A stretch of 64,000 nucleotides of DNA from Chionis minor (GCA_013398295.1 VZSF01006717.1:496001-560000); one strand, 5' to 3'. Numbered from the stretch's first letter, positions 1 through 15,600 are shown. Program-made: numbers and translations. The notes: a model not told the origin generated them from the sequence alone.

Positions 1-3000
1 TACAAAGTTATTTTTCTTATCATGACATGACACAGATATCTCTAAAACATTTGAGCGAGGAATCACAATTATGGTAAGATCTCAGAAGCTCCCACTTAAA
101 TTCAGGAAATGTTTCCCAGAAGCAAAGACAAGTAGTGCTATACTGATTAGTGCATGAGATCATTCAAGAACTTGATTGATTTCCACTACATAAAACAGAC
201 GTAGAAGGCAGGTAAGCACTCCTATATGTAGCTACAAAATTGAGAAAGAGCAGTAAATGGCTTGCCAAGGTCATGCATTAAGTTACAGGGAAGATGAAAT
301 GAAAACTGAAGAGCTCTCCTCTCACTACCTCTTCCCGTGCTCATCTCTTCTACTTCATGCTACTTCTTTGGTAGCCTGGCAAATAATGTGCAAGCAGAAA
401 AGATGAAAGCATTTTAGAGACCAGCAAGGACACGTTTTAAGAGCTAGCAAGGGAATGAATTGTCAAATAAGAGAACTGGTAGATGTGTGAAGAGTGAGGC
501 CTTTTAGGAAACAAATAAAATAAAAGCATGGGAACATGTAGGTGGGAAGGCAAGTGGAAGCTGGAAAGCCAAATGCAGGGTGAATCTTGAACTTGTTTTC
601 CAGAAAGCTCTGTAGTGAGTAATAAAAAGGCACCGCCTTTTATTTAAAACAGAACCCTCTCTACTAATCATGGATTATTGTGAAGCTTTGCCTGTTCAAT
701 TCCCATACCAACTGTAGTAGTCCAGAAAGCTAGATACCGGCCTAAATCTTTCTCATGTTTAGATCAACTGACTTTTGAACTGAGTATTGAATGCTATCAA
801 ATCTAGTGCAGACCATTCTGTGAAAAGCAGTGTTATAATTAAATCTGTTTCAGTCAGCAAGGGTCATCCAGCTTCATTTTTTTCTTTTTAGGTAACTTAT
901 AATTGATAATTTTCTTATCAAAGCTTATTTAATTTAGATATAATTTTTAGTTATAAAGCATGTGAGTTAATCATTAATGTCTGCTTAATGGGTAAGAATA
1001 AATCTCTAGTGGTTCTATTTCTTTTCTGTACATTGCCTGAGCTGTGTGGAAAAATGTTTCTTGATAATATTTTTTTGCTAAGAGAAAATTTGCTTTTTGC
1101 AGAAGCAGGGTTCTCATCAAAGATTAAATGTGCATTTTTGAAAATAGTTTACTACAAAGTTAGGAGACAGGAATATTTTTCTTCACAAAAATCTAGGCAA
1201 AATGAGAAATCCTTTTTTAAAGTATTATCTGATTTTGTAGAAGACAGATGTTTTGAGAAGACAGGGGTTTTTTTCAGTTTGAAGTTATGATCCCCTTTGT
1301 ATTAGTCTTTAAAGATTTAAGTAATAGGGAGGTTTGCAATATGCCAGAGAGGTGATCAAATGAAGAAAAAAGTCAGACTTATGCTTATTTAATTCTCTAT
1401 TCTATCTGTGTGCTGAAATATTTATGTTGGCAATGGTTTCTTGTAAGCTTAGACCAGAACATGATGTTTTTATGCTCTTAAATGTGAGATGCAATTAGTG
1501 GATGGTTGGCTTTCTAGTCTAGTGTGTGATTAGTACTAGGCAGTGCCACAGAAAAGCAATCTGAATTTGGGAGTGCCCTGCAGAGGAAGAGGTAAAGAAG
1601 CAGCATGCAGTGCACTTTTCACCTCATAGCTGATGTTCACACAGCAACACTTCAGTCTTTTTTCTTTATCTGAAGGGAGGAAAAAAAAAATCTCAGCTTT
1701 TGCTGCCTAATGTGATTTCTGCAATAATAAAGCACCCAGTTCTCTGTGCTCTAGAAAAAATCATCTTAAAGATCTATTATTAATATGGGTTGCTTTAATC
1801 TTGTCGTAGGAACTAGTGGAGGCAGGGAAGGGGAAGTAAACCGCCCTTTAACCAAACCCTCTGCAAGTGCAGTCGTGTTGTTAGGTGAGATTTTCTAGTG
1901 CTTTGACTAGGCTAATTCTAAATTTTAAGTAATAGTTTCTTCACTTTCTTTGGAGGACTGTTCTATACTCACTTAAAACCACTTGCCTTTATGTTATTTT
2001 CCTAATATTCAGCCACTAATTTTCTTATTAATGGGATTCCAATTTTGCTATTTTAAGATCCCTTTAAAAAACTAAATGGCACACCCTTTCTTCGCATTTG
2101 TGCACTTCAAATATTTGTAGACTTTTACTGCTAGTTTATTTAATAAAAATTATAGTAAGAATGAAGTGTAAAAATTACTACACATTAAATATCTCAAGAC
2201 AAAGTAAAAGAAAGTCATTTTTCTAAAGATTTTTTCCAGACAGGATCAATGAATTTTACTGATTGGAGGAAGAGGAGTACGTGACTGATTCTCTAGAGAT
2301 CACGTCAAGGGCAAAGAAAATAGTTCTTATAGAAACAAGAGAAGCAGTAATAATTTAAATGCAGAGATGAAATCAGCTTTCCTTTTAGATAAACTAGCTA
2401 TGATAGAAGAATGACTACTATTACAATGTCCAGTTTCAGTCCTGTGGCAGGCTACATCAAATCTTTCTTGGGTAGATGCTTCAAACAGATCTTTTCTAAT
2501 AGAAAAATTATACCAAGCTGAATTATGTATGTTACATTTTTGCAGCAGGGGACTGAGGTAAGAGTTCAGTCTGAACAACAGATCATCTGTCCAGTGTATT
2601 TGTCTTTTCAAAAAGCCACAGAAAACACACTATCTCTTGTTTAAAAGAGAAACAATAATTTTATTGTTAGAGCAAGATAGTGACCCTGAGATAAAGAGCT
2701 TTTGAAAGTTGGTTACAGCCCACAATACATGTCTGGGAGACCCAGATCGTGTCTTCTTTTCCATAATGCTGTATATATTGTGAATATATTTTATCTCAAA
2801 CATTTAGATAAATTTGTAACTTTTTAATCCTATGTAAAAGAGTGGCATTTCCAAAACCACAGTATGAAAGTGGATGTGTCTTCAGACATAATAGAATGGA
2901 AATAACTATTTTCAGAAAAGAGTAATTAGAGAACAAATAATGACAGTCATTGTAAGAGTATTTACTAGGATTTATAAAAAACACAAATGATAAGCTATTA

Positions 3001-3406
3001 GGATTGTACATACCTTAATGGTGCTGATACTGCACTGCTATGAGGTAGGTGTAGGTTTGATGTCCAGGACTGACATTTGCTCTTGGGACAGAATACACAC
3101 CTAAGTTATAAAATGAGGAGCCAGCTGCTTCTTGTTTTAATGGGTACATTTCCCTTGGTGCATTAAACCAAAAGGCACCATATTATGTTGATGCTGAAGT
3201 GTGGGTTTTTTGAAAAACAATTTGTAACCAGATTCTTTCTAGACTTTATCTTTGATGCTGTGTTGAATCAAGATGCTGTTTCCTTACTAACCCTACTTCT
3301 TAGTCTTCAACTGACGGTTGCAAGGTACTAAGGAGGTATTTCTTTAGGTGGGCGATTAACTAAAAATAAATTGTCCTATTATTGACTTGTCTTTGTTCTT
3401 TAACAG
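1..3406 (+). other. TTC27: TTC27 intron (3' part, upstream end outside window)
   Basis: AT-rich, CpG-poor sequence with no exon-like open frame that resembles TTC27 or another protein. The longest open frame (988-1290, 100 codons) is of biased composition and unrecognised. It contains short A runs (around 1679-1690) and no recognisable recent transposon. Confidence 0.8.
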
Positions 3407-3634
3407 GCGGAAGAAATACTCAGGCGAGAGCTAGAGAAAAAGGAAACACCAGGATTATATTGTTTGCTTGGTGATGTTCTTAAAGACCACCAGTACTATG
3501 ACAAGGCCTGGGAGCTCTCCAGGCACCGCAGCGCTCGTGCCCAACGCTCCAAAGGTCTCCTCCATCTCCGCAACCGGGAATTCAGGGAATGTGTGGAGTG
3601 CTTTGAACGTTCAGTGCAGATCAACCCTATGCAG
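3407..3634 (+). CDS. TTC27: TTC27 coding exon a (76 codons)
   Basis: The acceptor follows TTCTTTAACAG and the donor is CAG|GTTGGG. The exon is in phase 0 at both ends. It reads [20 protein letters not shown] at the start and [11 protein letters not shown] at the end, and encodes two TPR-like helical hairpins: [22 protein letters not shown], then a second unit containing [20 protein letters not shown]. The middle of the exon is richer in GC and CpG than the flanking introns, as expected for conserved coding sequence. The frame remains open for ten codons past the donor, but that stretch is intronic. Confidence 0.95.
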
Positions 3635-6600
3635 GTTGGGAATGATATGCATATGGCTTTGTTTTAGTTGGTGTGTTCAGTCTTGAATGATGACATGCTT
3701 TTTTAAAAGGCGATTCTGTGCACAATTGTCAAAATAACAGCTTCTTACTATTCTTAGCAACTGTTTCATTGTGTACTTGGTATCCTGTCTAAAAATGGTA
3801 GCGTGATGAAATTAAGACATCCTTTTTCATTCAGGTCCTTGCATGCAGCTAACCTTTGCCTGTACAGCTCTTCTATTTCAAAGAGATCAAGCCAATAAAA
3901 ATTAATAATTATCATCAAATATATCATGAACAAGTGCCAAGCAAAATACTCGTAAGAAGAATGCTGTACAGACTTTAATGAAATTATTCTTTTGCCTTGT
4001 CTGTTGGCTTTGAATTACAAATTGGTTTCTGTATTTCACAGAAATCTTTTTCAAGTGTTGTAGTCTGTCCTGCTCCATAGTCACCAAGAAGCATTATGTT
4101 ACACTTTGATGACAGTAGCTTTTATTATAGTAATGCATCAAAACTGAAACCACAGTCAAAAGAGTTCTCTTGATAAAGCTGGGTATTTTGACAGATCCTT
4201 TGCTGTCTGTTCTGCAGACAATTTTTGTAATCTTGTTTCAGTTTCTCAGCCACTGCATCCCATCCCCATAAGGTTCACCCTGTGAAAGGTCTTGAGAATT
4301 TAAAACAGCTTTGTGGTTGTTTATGTATGTAAATTATGTTCTTCATAGCCATTTCCAGGTCCATGTGAAAGCAGCATATTCCTTCTTGCCCTCCAAGGAC
4401 AACTGCTGTTTTAAGTTCCACATAACTGGCTGGACTTCTGCAGTAGAAAAAATTTAAAGGCCTCCAGTCTTTCAAATCTTACATCTTGAAACTTTCTGGT
4501 ATTTCAATGACATGATTTATTCCAGTGAATCAGAGTCCTGTTCTTATTCAAGTGAATTCCAGATAACTTATAAACACCTTTAGACTGGAAAGCAAAATGA
4601 ACAAAAATTCCTCCCTTACTCTTCTGTTCAGTTCTCTTACTGACTCAGGAAATGCCAACAAAATATATATTACTCAGATAGGAACCTTATTGAAATCAAG
4701 AGGACTCCTGGATAATAGAGGGCTGTAGAAGATGGCCTACAAGGCTCAAAGCTGAGAAGTGTTCTGCTGAGATGCTTTTCTCTTTTGTGTCCTGTCCAAA
4801 GGAAGCTTGAAATGAAAGGCAATCCAAGAAAAACAGGCCAGTCCATATAGGAAAGTGAACATTTCCTCCTGTTGTTGCTCAGGAAGCTCTATTTAAGATT
4901 CAGATGACTTGTTTCAAGCAAATAGACTGAGCAAATGGATAGTGTGGATTGACATAGCGCTGTCTTTGAAGTCACCACAGAAATTAATTGTTTCCTATTC
5001 CAGGATGTCTTGTGGACAAAGGTAGAGAGTAAGGTGATCCTAGATGCAAGGACTTTATTGCAAGGAAAATATTCATTAATAAATTGTTCCCAGAATTGTG
5101 AGTTATTTATTAGGTAAACAAGGACTCCCTGTTACAAAGAAAGATATTTTTTTTGGTGGTTATCAGAAACCTTTTTGGCAGAGGGGACCTTTAGACTGCA
5201 GCAAGTCGTTCCCCAAAATATCTAATGGATAACACCATTCTCTGTCAACCCTCCTTGTGTACTCTTTGGCCATCTGGTCAAATTTGGTTGAGGTCTCTAA
5301 GGGTAGCTCTTTACAGTATTAGCCAACCACCATATTAGACTTTGGAGAATCCACAAATGGCTCGAAGTCTTACAGTTCAAATATATCTGAAACTCGTCTT
5401 CGTTACCACTGCTGCTCACAGAATTACTTGTTCTAGTATGTGTCTAGTGGGTGACAGATGCATTTCTCTTGCACTTTCACTGTGAACATCTTGCAAGGGT
5501 AGACTGAGACAATTCCAGAGATCAAAGAGCTTATGCAGTCAGTTTGCCAGTGGTGAAAGTCTGTGTAACAAAATTTACGATTTGTTAAATTACAGATTTG
5601 TTATTTCTTGTACTGAACAGTGTATGGTTCTCTATACCCAGTCACTTCACATTTGAATTTTCCAGAAATAGAGTGTTCGTAGCACCTTTTTTGTGCCCAC
5701 GCCATTCTCCACCATGTCGCAGTCTGCAAGAAAAGAATAATCCTCTTTTGTGCGAGACTATTTGGTTCATAACTTCTCAGGCTAATTTTCTTGGGTGTGA
5801 AACAGGACAAGTGATCTCTCTTCAATTTGGGAAAACAGTCACACTTTAGAAGTCAGCTTGCCATCAACTACATCTGGAGTTTAAAGTTTTGGACAATGAA
5901 ATGAGAGCCTTATTCTCAACAATTCTCATTCATTTTGTAATAGTAAAGTAACTTAAGAGTTGAGGTAGAGTCTGTCATTGGAAATGACGATAAAGTCTCT
6001 ACACTAAACTTAAAACTATAGTACGTTCTGTCAGTGTTTTGTGGAGAAAAATCATGACAAAAAATGAGTAATTATAAAGGTACTTAGCTAGGATTTCACT
6101 CAACTAGAGCTCTTAAATGTTGTAATTACTAACTTCAAAGACTAATTTTACTCGGCAGGGTATAGGTTGTTTCTAAACTAACACTTCTGTACTCCTAAGG
6201 CTATTGTACTGAAAAGTACATTACTGAATTTGGTGGGGGGGAATAAAAAAAAGTTCTTCAGAAACATGATTTGGGGTTTTTTCTGTTTAAATATTCAGCT
6301 ATACTGTAATTAGATTATTTTGGAACCATATTCCCACTAATATGAGTGAATTGTTTAGATTTTCCTAAAGCATTTCATAATCATTTATACTTATTAAAGG
6401 CTTGCCTGGAAATTCCTGATGACAAGTTTTAACAAAGAGTCCGAGCCCAAATTATCGTCCTTTGCTGGTCACTGTCTTCAGTTTTGAGAAGGATGAAAAA
6501 TCACAGTTCATTTTCGTGTGTTTTTCCAGTCAGTAGCGACATTTGAACCTCTAGGCAACACACTTTTTTATATTTCCACAAAAGAACTTTAACCTAGTTC

Positions 6601-9600
6601 CACAAGCCTTGACAAAAGTCTTTTTTGAACTTTGGACAAAGTTTTCTTTGTGCTACCTTTCAGTCAGTCACTTTCCTCAGAGCAATTGTTACATCAGCCA
6701 GTGGGATCAGCAGATTTCGTGCCCTCCCCAATAAAAAGGGAATTCTTATCATTCTTTCCACACAAAATAGCTTAAGTCCATTCTTAAACTGCATCCTAAA
6801 TAAATTATTAAAGAGTCACTGTCCTTCTTATATTGTGGAAGAAATTCATGTTTCTTTTCCAGATATATAAGGGATCACAAAATACCATTTCATTGCTATA
6901 GGAGATCAAAGGCAATGAACCTTGGGTTTTTGTTTGTTTGGGTTTGGATTTTAGTTTTGGTTTGGTTTTTTTACACAGCTACCACATTTTTCCATTTAAC
7001 TTCAGACTTGTTCTTTTGTAGATTTCTCATTTGTCTAGCACATCAGCTTTTAAAGTATGTCCTCTTATTCTTAAAAATCTCCTTTATTTTGTTTTTTACT
7101 ATTATGATTGGTCTTTTTAGAGCCTTTTTGAAAGACAATATGCAATTTCTCTAAGCCTTGAAATGTCTTGTCTTTAAATGTTTCAGGTCTTCTACAGACT
7201 CTTTTAGCTGCCCCTTCTAGTTTTTAACATAGCTTTTCCATTTTAAGTAGCTCCTAAATTTAACATAGAATTGTAGAATCATAGAATGGTTTAGGTTGGA
7301 AGGGACCTTAAAGATCATCTAGTTCCAACCCCCTGCCATGGGCAGCGACACCTCCCACTAGACCAGGTTGCTCAAAGCCCCATCCAGCCTGGCCTTGAGC
7401 ACTGCCAGGGATGGGGCCTCCACAGCTTCCCTGGGCAACCTGTTCCAGTGCCTCACTACCCTCAGAGTGAAAAATTTCTTCCTGATAGCCAATCTAAATC
7501 TACCTTCTTCCAGTTTGAAGCCATTACCCCTCATCCTATCACTATACTCCCTGATAAAGAGTCCCCCCCCATTCTCTGTATTAAATGAGTTGCCTTTGTT
7601 CTTGGAGGAGTAGTGACTCTAGGTCCATTTCAAAGTACCTTTGTATGGTAACACTTTGGACCTGATCATTCATACTGGTCAGGATCAAGGCAAGTACTAT
7701 CTTCTGGCTAGCTTCTTTATATCTAAAAAATTTAGCCTTGGAATTGCATCCATTATGATATTTACTAAGCTATGTTGAATAATTGAAACCTCCCTGTATT
7801 TTCTGGAATTTCTACTTCCATAACCTTCTGATATCCCCCACTGTGTTACCTTCTCTATTTTAGTCAAGTATTCTGAGATACAGTCTGGATACTGCTTTTT
7901 TAACTGCGGCCTGAAATTTTAATCCATATCAGTTCTGTTGTTCATTTACACAGTTATTTTCTGTAAGATTGATGCTGAAGGTTTCTTTAACATACATGCA
8001 ACATCCTTCCATCTGTGTGACCTGTTCAATTTTCTGTATACTTTTTGCCTCTGTATCGTAGTGTCTCAGCTTCTTGACTTAATTCCCACCTCAGAGACTT
8101 TTCATCTCACTGTTCTTGTCTGCTAAAGGATCGCTTTTGGACACCTTCCTCAACCTTCTCCATCATTTCCAGTTGTCACATTTTTTCCGTTCAGCTGAAA
8201 CCTTCACACATAGTTACTGTTAGGCAAAATATCTTGTTTCAAATTATTAAGAGAAGAAAATTATTTACCATTCTTTGCTGTCACTGCATGATTTTAACTG
8301 AGTACCTGCTCTTACGGCTCTTCTCCACAGAAAAGTTCTATCTCTAAACATTGCATTATAATCTAGAGAAGATTGATATCCTGACAAGTAGAAAGAGCTA
8401 TAATTTTGAAGTGTTCATGTTCAGTCATTAGAAATGTTTCTTGTAAAATGTGATTTCCTTGAAATATGTTTTCTAGTTTTTGCCATTTGACCTAATTGTA
8501 ATACTCTAAATTGAATGTGGACTTCTCATAAGTTAAAGCAAAATGTGCAACTCTAAAATAGCTATCACTTTCTCTCTAAATGAAGATGCACTGTTAAAGA
8601 GCACTTCACATATGGTTAAGTGGTCTTTATATAGTCAACACCTTTGTTTATCCATATTTATTAAAACTTTGAACCTAAAGTTTTCCTGTATTCTGCATAC
8701 AGGATATTATTTATTGCAATGAAATACTGTTATGATAGCTGAAAATCAGGTAAAATCAGCATGAGTAGGGTGTGTTTGAGCATCCAGGCAAAATTATTTC
8801 TTTTGTGCAGAAATACGTATGTACATATATATGTAATCATCCTTTTTTTCTGTCCAGCTAGGTGTATGGTTTTCCTTGGGTTGTGCATACATTGCTTTAG
8901 AAGGCTATGAAGGTGCTGCCAAAGCATTTCAGCGCTGTGTGACGTTGGAACCAGATGTATGTATTTTTCAACAAGCAATTCAGATGGCTTATCTAAAAGC
9001 AACAAGGATGTTTTCATTATAAACAAGCAAAGCAATAATGAAAAACTTGTTTAAACCTTAGCCCTTTGAATAAATTGAACTTGCACGAAGGATATATTTT
9101 TGTCATGAGGCATCATAAAAATACTTGCCCAATACTTAACTTTGTCCAAGTATGTGTGTGTGAATGCTAAAATGCGTTTGAGCAGAAAATTCCTTTATGC
9201 TTGCATACATTGCGAGAATAGAGAAAAGGGAATGAGTAGACTGTGAGGAGTGCTAAACCTCCTCTCTGCGAGAGAGAGAGAGAGAGATAAACCAAAAGAA
9301 TTAAATTAAAATACTTAGTCCTCTAAGTAATCAAATTCTCCTGAAAAAAATGTCAAATAAGCGGTTGTATGATAGGTAAATTTGTAACTATATAGTTCAC
9401 AAGCACAGGGAGAATGGAGCTTGTTAGCCATTTTTTTAGGACGCGCAGGGCAAGCATGTGTACAATACTGCAGTTTGAGTGTGACTGTGCATTGAGATAG
9501 CAGAGGCACCAGCTGGATCGCCTTTTAGGAACGTGCTGGCAATACTTTTGTCAAAGGCCTGACTGCCGGCACGTCGCTCGCTTAGAGTTAATGCCACCTG

Positions 9601-12600
9601 CTTGATAGAAACTTTCATTCATTCTTTTCTCTTGGGGAAGGAACAAGAGAGCAATGAAAGGTGACAGAGTATTCTTATTCTTTATGAATAAAATTAAGTA
9701 ACTTACTTGGAGGGGAAAAAAAAAAACCAAACAAAAACCCCCCCAAACAAACAACAACCCAAAACATACATACAGACAACCCTGTATTTAAATGGAATTT
9801 TTAATTTATATAATGACATTTTTTTGTTTCAGTACAGTAGATTTACTTCCAAGTAGATACTAAAGTTTTCACTTATCTGTCTGGGGCCTGTACTTGATTA
9901 TACTCATGTGAACAAGCCAACTGACTTCTCAGTGGGTTAACTGGTATTTCTTTTGTGAGTAAAGGATGCTGGGCTGGCTCTTAGTTGTGGAGGTGAAAGC
10001 CTGCAGAAATGTAACGACTATTTTCGTGAATTAAGCTTTAACAAGGTTTCCCAACATGATTTAAATGCTCATTAAAGGATATTTAATTATTTAATTATAT
10101 TAAATGCTCACTGAGGATAGCCTTCAGTACCAGAGTACATTTCATTGCAGTACTCAGGTTCTGTTCTTCAAAGTTATGCTAGCTGTTGCATTGCTGAATT
10201 TAGTGGTGCAGCTTCAAATTTACAGCAGCGAAAGGTGATAGGCAAGAGCTGTCTCTGTACATGGCTCTGCTGGTTTTACCAGAGGAAAGATTGTCTGAGC
10301 ACTCTGTAATCCTTTTCAGCTAAACCAGTGATAAACACTGTTGGAACTGACCCTGTTAGTTTTGCCTGAGGTGCATTAGGAGACATTCAGGTAATTTTTT
10401 TCCACTATCAGAGCAGTGCAGGTAAGTAGCTTCCAGTTAGTGAGAAGTGATGAGCTGCTGGGAGCACTGACCTCTCCAGCCTTCCCAGCTAGATCTAGAA
10501 GAGGATGCCTTTTTACAGTTAAAACTGAAGGCAAGAGCTGACTTAGTGTATTCCAACCAGAAGGCAGTTAATTGATATTTATATACCTCAATATTGCTGT
10601 AGTCAGTAATACTTATTTATGTATTTCTATTTTAATATATTTTCTCTTTCAGTGTAATATTTTGACTGCCTTGTAGAAAATACGTGTTAATGTGCATGAT
10701 TAGCAGAGTCAGTGATATTTCACAGTAGGTTTTTTTAATATATTTTTATGAAGTAAGCATAATATAAGTGAATAATTTTTTCAGTACTTCTCCTTCTATC
10801 ATTACAGAATGCTGAGGCCTGGAACAATTTGTCAACTGCTTATATCAGATTAAAACAGAAGTAAGTACTTCAAAAGGACTAGAAGATACTGCTTCCAAAA
10901 GAAACAATTTGGATTTCCTTTTTTTGACATTAAGTTTTTTATTCTTGTAGTGTGGCTACCTCGCATTTCGTAAGTTCTATCCCTTTCATTCTCTGCCCCA
11001 GGTTGGATCATTGATAACTTACTTCATTTTGCCAGAAATAGTTTCATAAGCTTTATGAAAGTGGTAACTTCTCACCCTAAGCTTTTTTCTTGTTAAAAGT
11101 ATTTATGATGTACTAAGTACAACCAGTGCAAAACATTTGTATTAAAGTTGGAAACTAATTTGACTATGAAGTTAACAAGATTTGTCCATTTCAAGCAAAC
11201 TATATGTTCAGACCTATGGTGATTCATACTACATTAATCTCGGTAGATTTAAGGAAAAAACAGGCAGTTTATTTTTTATGTTATGAAAGCAGATAGAGAT
11301 CTACACACATAATAGCTCGCTTGTTCTTTTCCCTCCAAATCAACCATTAGCTTTGACCTAATGGACTGCCTTTCTTGTTCTGTATTTCAGTTCAATGTAA
11401 TAAAAGTTACTTGTAGACACAGAATACCTGAAAGAACTTAATATTTAAGAAGAATTTTCACATTATAACTTGTCCTCAAAGAATGAAACAAAGGAATAAG
11501 ATAAATTTTTAAAAACTTTACTCAAAAGCTGACATCAGTTTATACAGTTATGCAGTCAGGAGGCAAACAAAAAAGAGAAAAAGAATAGTAAATTAAAATA
11601 AAGGGTAAATTTATAAACATATGAGGGAAATGTGGGATGTAAAATAAAAGAATTCAAGAAATGGTTTGATGTTCTAAGGGGAGCAGGAGGGAAGAGAAAA
11701 TGAAGGTTAGAATAACAGCTCAAAACTAAAAATTAATAGAAATCAAGGGCTTCTTTTAACTTTTCAGTAGTTCCTTTCATCTTCAGTAGTCCTTTGAGAA
11801 TGCCCAATTTATTGTCTTAGACTGTGTGATCGATTGCTCCTTTTGCATAAAGTTCAAAAGGGTGTGTCAGATGCTTAGTGTACTGGCTTAGGCTTGTTTC
11901 ATAAAAGTATCTAATCAAAATATTTTTTCTATCTGTTCATCTACTACAAGGCTGACAAACTACTGAGTGGTTATTTTCACTTTATTGGTTTAATTTTGTT
12001 TTTTGTTAATCTATTCTTGTTATTTAACGTGCTAAGTAGATATAAAACTTGTCACCTATTTGGTATTGAATCAAAAGCAGTAAAGGGGGGAATGTTTCTG
12101 AGCTTTTTTCCCACTGGAATCATGTGGGAGAGGAATATGTATACAGGAAATCTTAAGTCAGTATTACATGCTGATAGTTGAGTGTGGCCTATATTTGCTG
12201 TGGAATAGCAACTTTGATTATTTGTGTAGTCACTTATAGATCAAGATGGTGTGTGAGTTAGTTTAACCCACTCTTCAAAACAGTGGATATCTGTAGTAGT
12301 ACACTTAAGTGTAATTTATTTTGGGGGGCCAAGTGGTGGTGAAAGTATAAACTTTTGTTTTCAAGCCTGCTAGCAAAAAAAAAAAAAAAANAATAAGATA
12401 TGTAAGTTAATTGTTTTCTTTTGCTCCCTCACCAAAATCAAGCTTTACTCCCACCGGGCTCTTAAATCAGTCCCACCCAGGGACTGTGCATTTGGGTAAG
12501 GCTTAGCAGAGTCTGATACAACAAACAAATATAAAATGTGTAAGTCTTTTTGAAACGTGTATGCGAACAACTTGCTGACACCCAAATGAAAGGGGTTTTG

Positions 12601-15600
12601 TTGTTTTTTGCGTGCGTTTGTGTTTTAAGAGTCCACAAGTTTTGTGTATTCTGAATTTTCTCCAGAAAAATTAATTGTGATGAAAACAGACTCCACTCTT
12701 CGGTTTACCAGAAAAACTTCTCTGGGTGCCAGGAGGCCTTTGAAATCTAGATCTCTCATATTTCTCAGAACAAACTGGGAATGGCCCTCTGTCCTTAGGG
12801 TGAGAGATTCCTGGTTTCCAAGACAGGGTGATGCACTAGTGCTGCCTACTGTTTCCTGTTTGGATATGAATTGGTTTAACTGTTGCCTTGGTTAAGGATA
12901 CTCCATCATTGTATGATTTATTAAGGGGACTTTATTAGCGTAGCCAGAATGATGATTTGAGGAATATGATTTCCATCCCATCCTTCTTGTATCTTGTCTG
13001 CATTTCATAGTTCCATCTGATTGGCATCTACCCGCCTGATAACTTACCAACTTTTTTGAGAAGATGGGGGAGATCGTACAAGCTAATCCTGCAGATGCTG
13101 AAGACTAGTTTCAGAAACAGTTTCTCAAGGTGATTGGTGTACATCAGTCAGCAAAAGCGTCTTCCAGCCTATTGGAGAGCTGTGGCAGATCCCAGCTTCC
13201 ATTGTAGCAAAATCCACAGAGGAAGGAGGAGGTCTTTGTTCTTTTCTAATACAATCTATCAGAATTGGGGTCTGAAATTCCTTACTAGGACTATTAATGG
13301 TGGAGGAGACCTAACTGCTAGTACATTTACTCAGCATCATCACGTATATCAGAAGAGAGAGAATAGGGGAGTGAACATGGGAAAGTCCTGCTGGTGGACT
13401 ATTCTGCTGTAGCTGTGCCAAATGACCTGGTTTCCTTCAATAATTTTGCTCTATCAGTCAGCTCTCTTCGCGTGTATTTGGTAACTCTTTTAATACTATG
13501 GGCTTAGATTGGCAGTTATTTACATTTTTCCCCTGACCCAGCCATTCCAAACTTTTAATGGCCTGATCCACTAGTTAGATATTCCCTTTTTCTGGCTGGG
13601 ATATTTACGCTGTCCTGGACCCTCCTTTTGAAACTCAGCCAACAATTTCTTTGAGCTGTCTTTCTTTAGAGACAGCACTTTTAGCAACTTAAGCAATAGA
13701 GCAAGTAAAACTGCAAATTTTGATAATAAGCCATCTTTATATGATTTTTATTAAGAAGAGATTTATTGTCGTGCCTCCCCAAAGAAGATTTTTACTAGCC
13801 TGGGAAAACTCTTGTTTCAAGTTTTCATTTAAACGTATTTATTCCTTTGTGTTTTTTCTACATATCATAACTGTCCACTGAGAGTAAGTTTCAATCTCTT
13901 AAAGTTCTAAGAACCGTATCATTCTGATTCTGCAGCAGAGCTTTTTTTTAAAGTTTCGTATTTACTGAAACTTTTGGCAGTACATTTAAATCTTTAAACA
14001 GTAGGCACCCAGACCTTACCAACATATGCTTCAGATTGCATGAAGACTTCTTACTCTTTCTCCCTCCTGTCTGGCAGCATTGATTGCATGTTGTGCAGGA
14101 AGCCAGACCTCTTCAAGCTGTGGGTCAGCTGCTTTCAGCCCATATTCTTGATTTGGCCAAACTGTCCTATGTTCATTACCAGAGAATGCCATTACTTCTC
14201 TCCTTGAGTAAGGGAACAGTAGAGAGTTGCCTGCAATAGATCCATATGAAAAAATAAAGATGCTTCCTGACTTGACAGTGGCTGTCTAGGAATTATTCTG
14301 CCCACCTTTATTCCTCAACACTTTCTCCTGCCACTATGAGATGGTTCACTGGGCAGCACCTTTGCCGAAGGACCCTAATAGTGTTTGGGGCAACTGTGAC
14401 ACGTTCGTGCTGAGCAGTGTAATGTCAGGGAACGCAGAGTGTAAGTAAAGCTTCCAGCTGACATAAGAAAAGGTTGAAAATGCTGAGCTTCTGTGCAATG
14501 GGTATGCACGTTTACCACATGCAAATGTTTAAAACAAATCACAAAATGCTGTTATAGTTAAGTAACCTTCCTTTGTGTGATGAAATGAGTCAATATCATT
14601 CTGTATCTGCCATGAACTCGGTGGTTTTTAATTTTTAATGTGTTTCAACTGCAGCATGAGTAAGATTGTTTCCTCGTGATTCCAGTTAAAAGTTGAAAAA
14701 ATAATATATCGACGTAGATGGCATAATTACAATGAATTTTTGTCAAAATGTAATTATGAGAGCTAACATAGAAACTACCTAGTTCAGACTCTAGAAAGTG
14801 TACTGTGGAGTGAACTGATAGAAAGTAGTTGGCTAGAGAGATTAAGGAATTACCAGCATTGTAAATTATGAAAAATAACTTTTACATTGCACTGTTTTGT
14901 AAACCTGATTTTTTAAATAAGCAGCTTTTTAGTTGATAGAGCACCAGCGATTTTAATATAGAAATCTTCTATATTAAATCTTTAATGTAGAATATTCTTT
15001 TCTATTCTTCTTTTTTATTATTGATTAGAATCAAAGCATTTCGAACCCTCCAAGAAGCTCTCAAGTGCAACTATGAGCACTGGCAAATATGGGAGAACTA
15101 TCTTCTCACCAGTACAGATGTTGGAGAGTTTTCAGAAGCAATTAAAGCTTATCACCGGCTCATGGACTTAAGAGAAAAATACAAGGATACACAGGTGGGG
15201 AAGTTTTCATGTTAAGTCCTCCCATATGCTCATTAATTTTTCTTGTGAGACAGAGAAAGATTGCTGCTGATAATGGTATCAGTAATCATGCTACACATAC
15301 CAGTGAAGTTATGTAGGCAAGCCATTTAATTTTTTGAGATCTGGACTGTAGGACTAAGTATTTAAAATAAAAATGGACAAAATGGAAAATTTTTCATCCA
15401 GATTGCCTCAGACTTTGTGGATGGAGAAACATGAGCCTTGCAGTATTCTTAAATAAAACACAATGTGTTATGCATCTTTCCACATAGCTCCTGCATATCA
15501 TAGTGTCAGAAATAATATAAAATATTTAGAATCATACAATCATAGAACGATAGGGGTTGGATGGGATCTCTGGAGATCATCTAGTCCAACTCCCCTGCAA

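Larger units (their letters stand above)
8957..10807 (+). other. TTC27: TTC27 intron, 1.85 kb
   Basis: Short intron between exons b and c. It contains a GA microsatellite (9270-9287) and an A/C-rich low-complexity stretch (9715-9770). No recognisable transposon or exon was found. Confidence 0.85.

Noticed and set aside
988..1290. 100-codon open frame near the window start
   Set aside because: Low-complexity hydrophobic/Lys-rich translation in AT-rich intron, no splice-consistent link to TTC27 and no family resemblance.
7368..7613. 81-codon frame
   Set aside because: Antisense reading of the CR1 fragment at 7265-7585.
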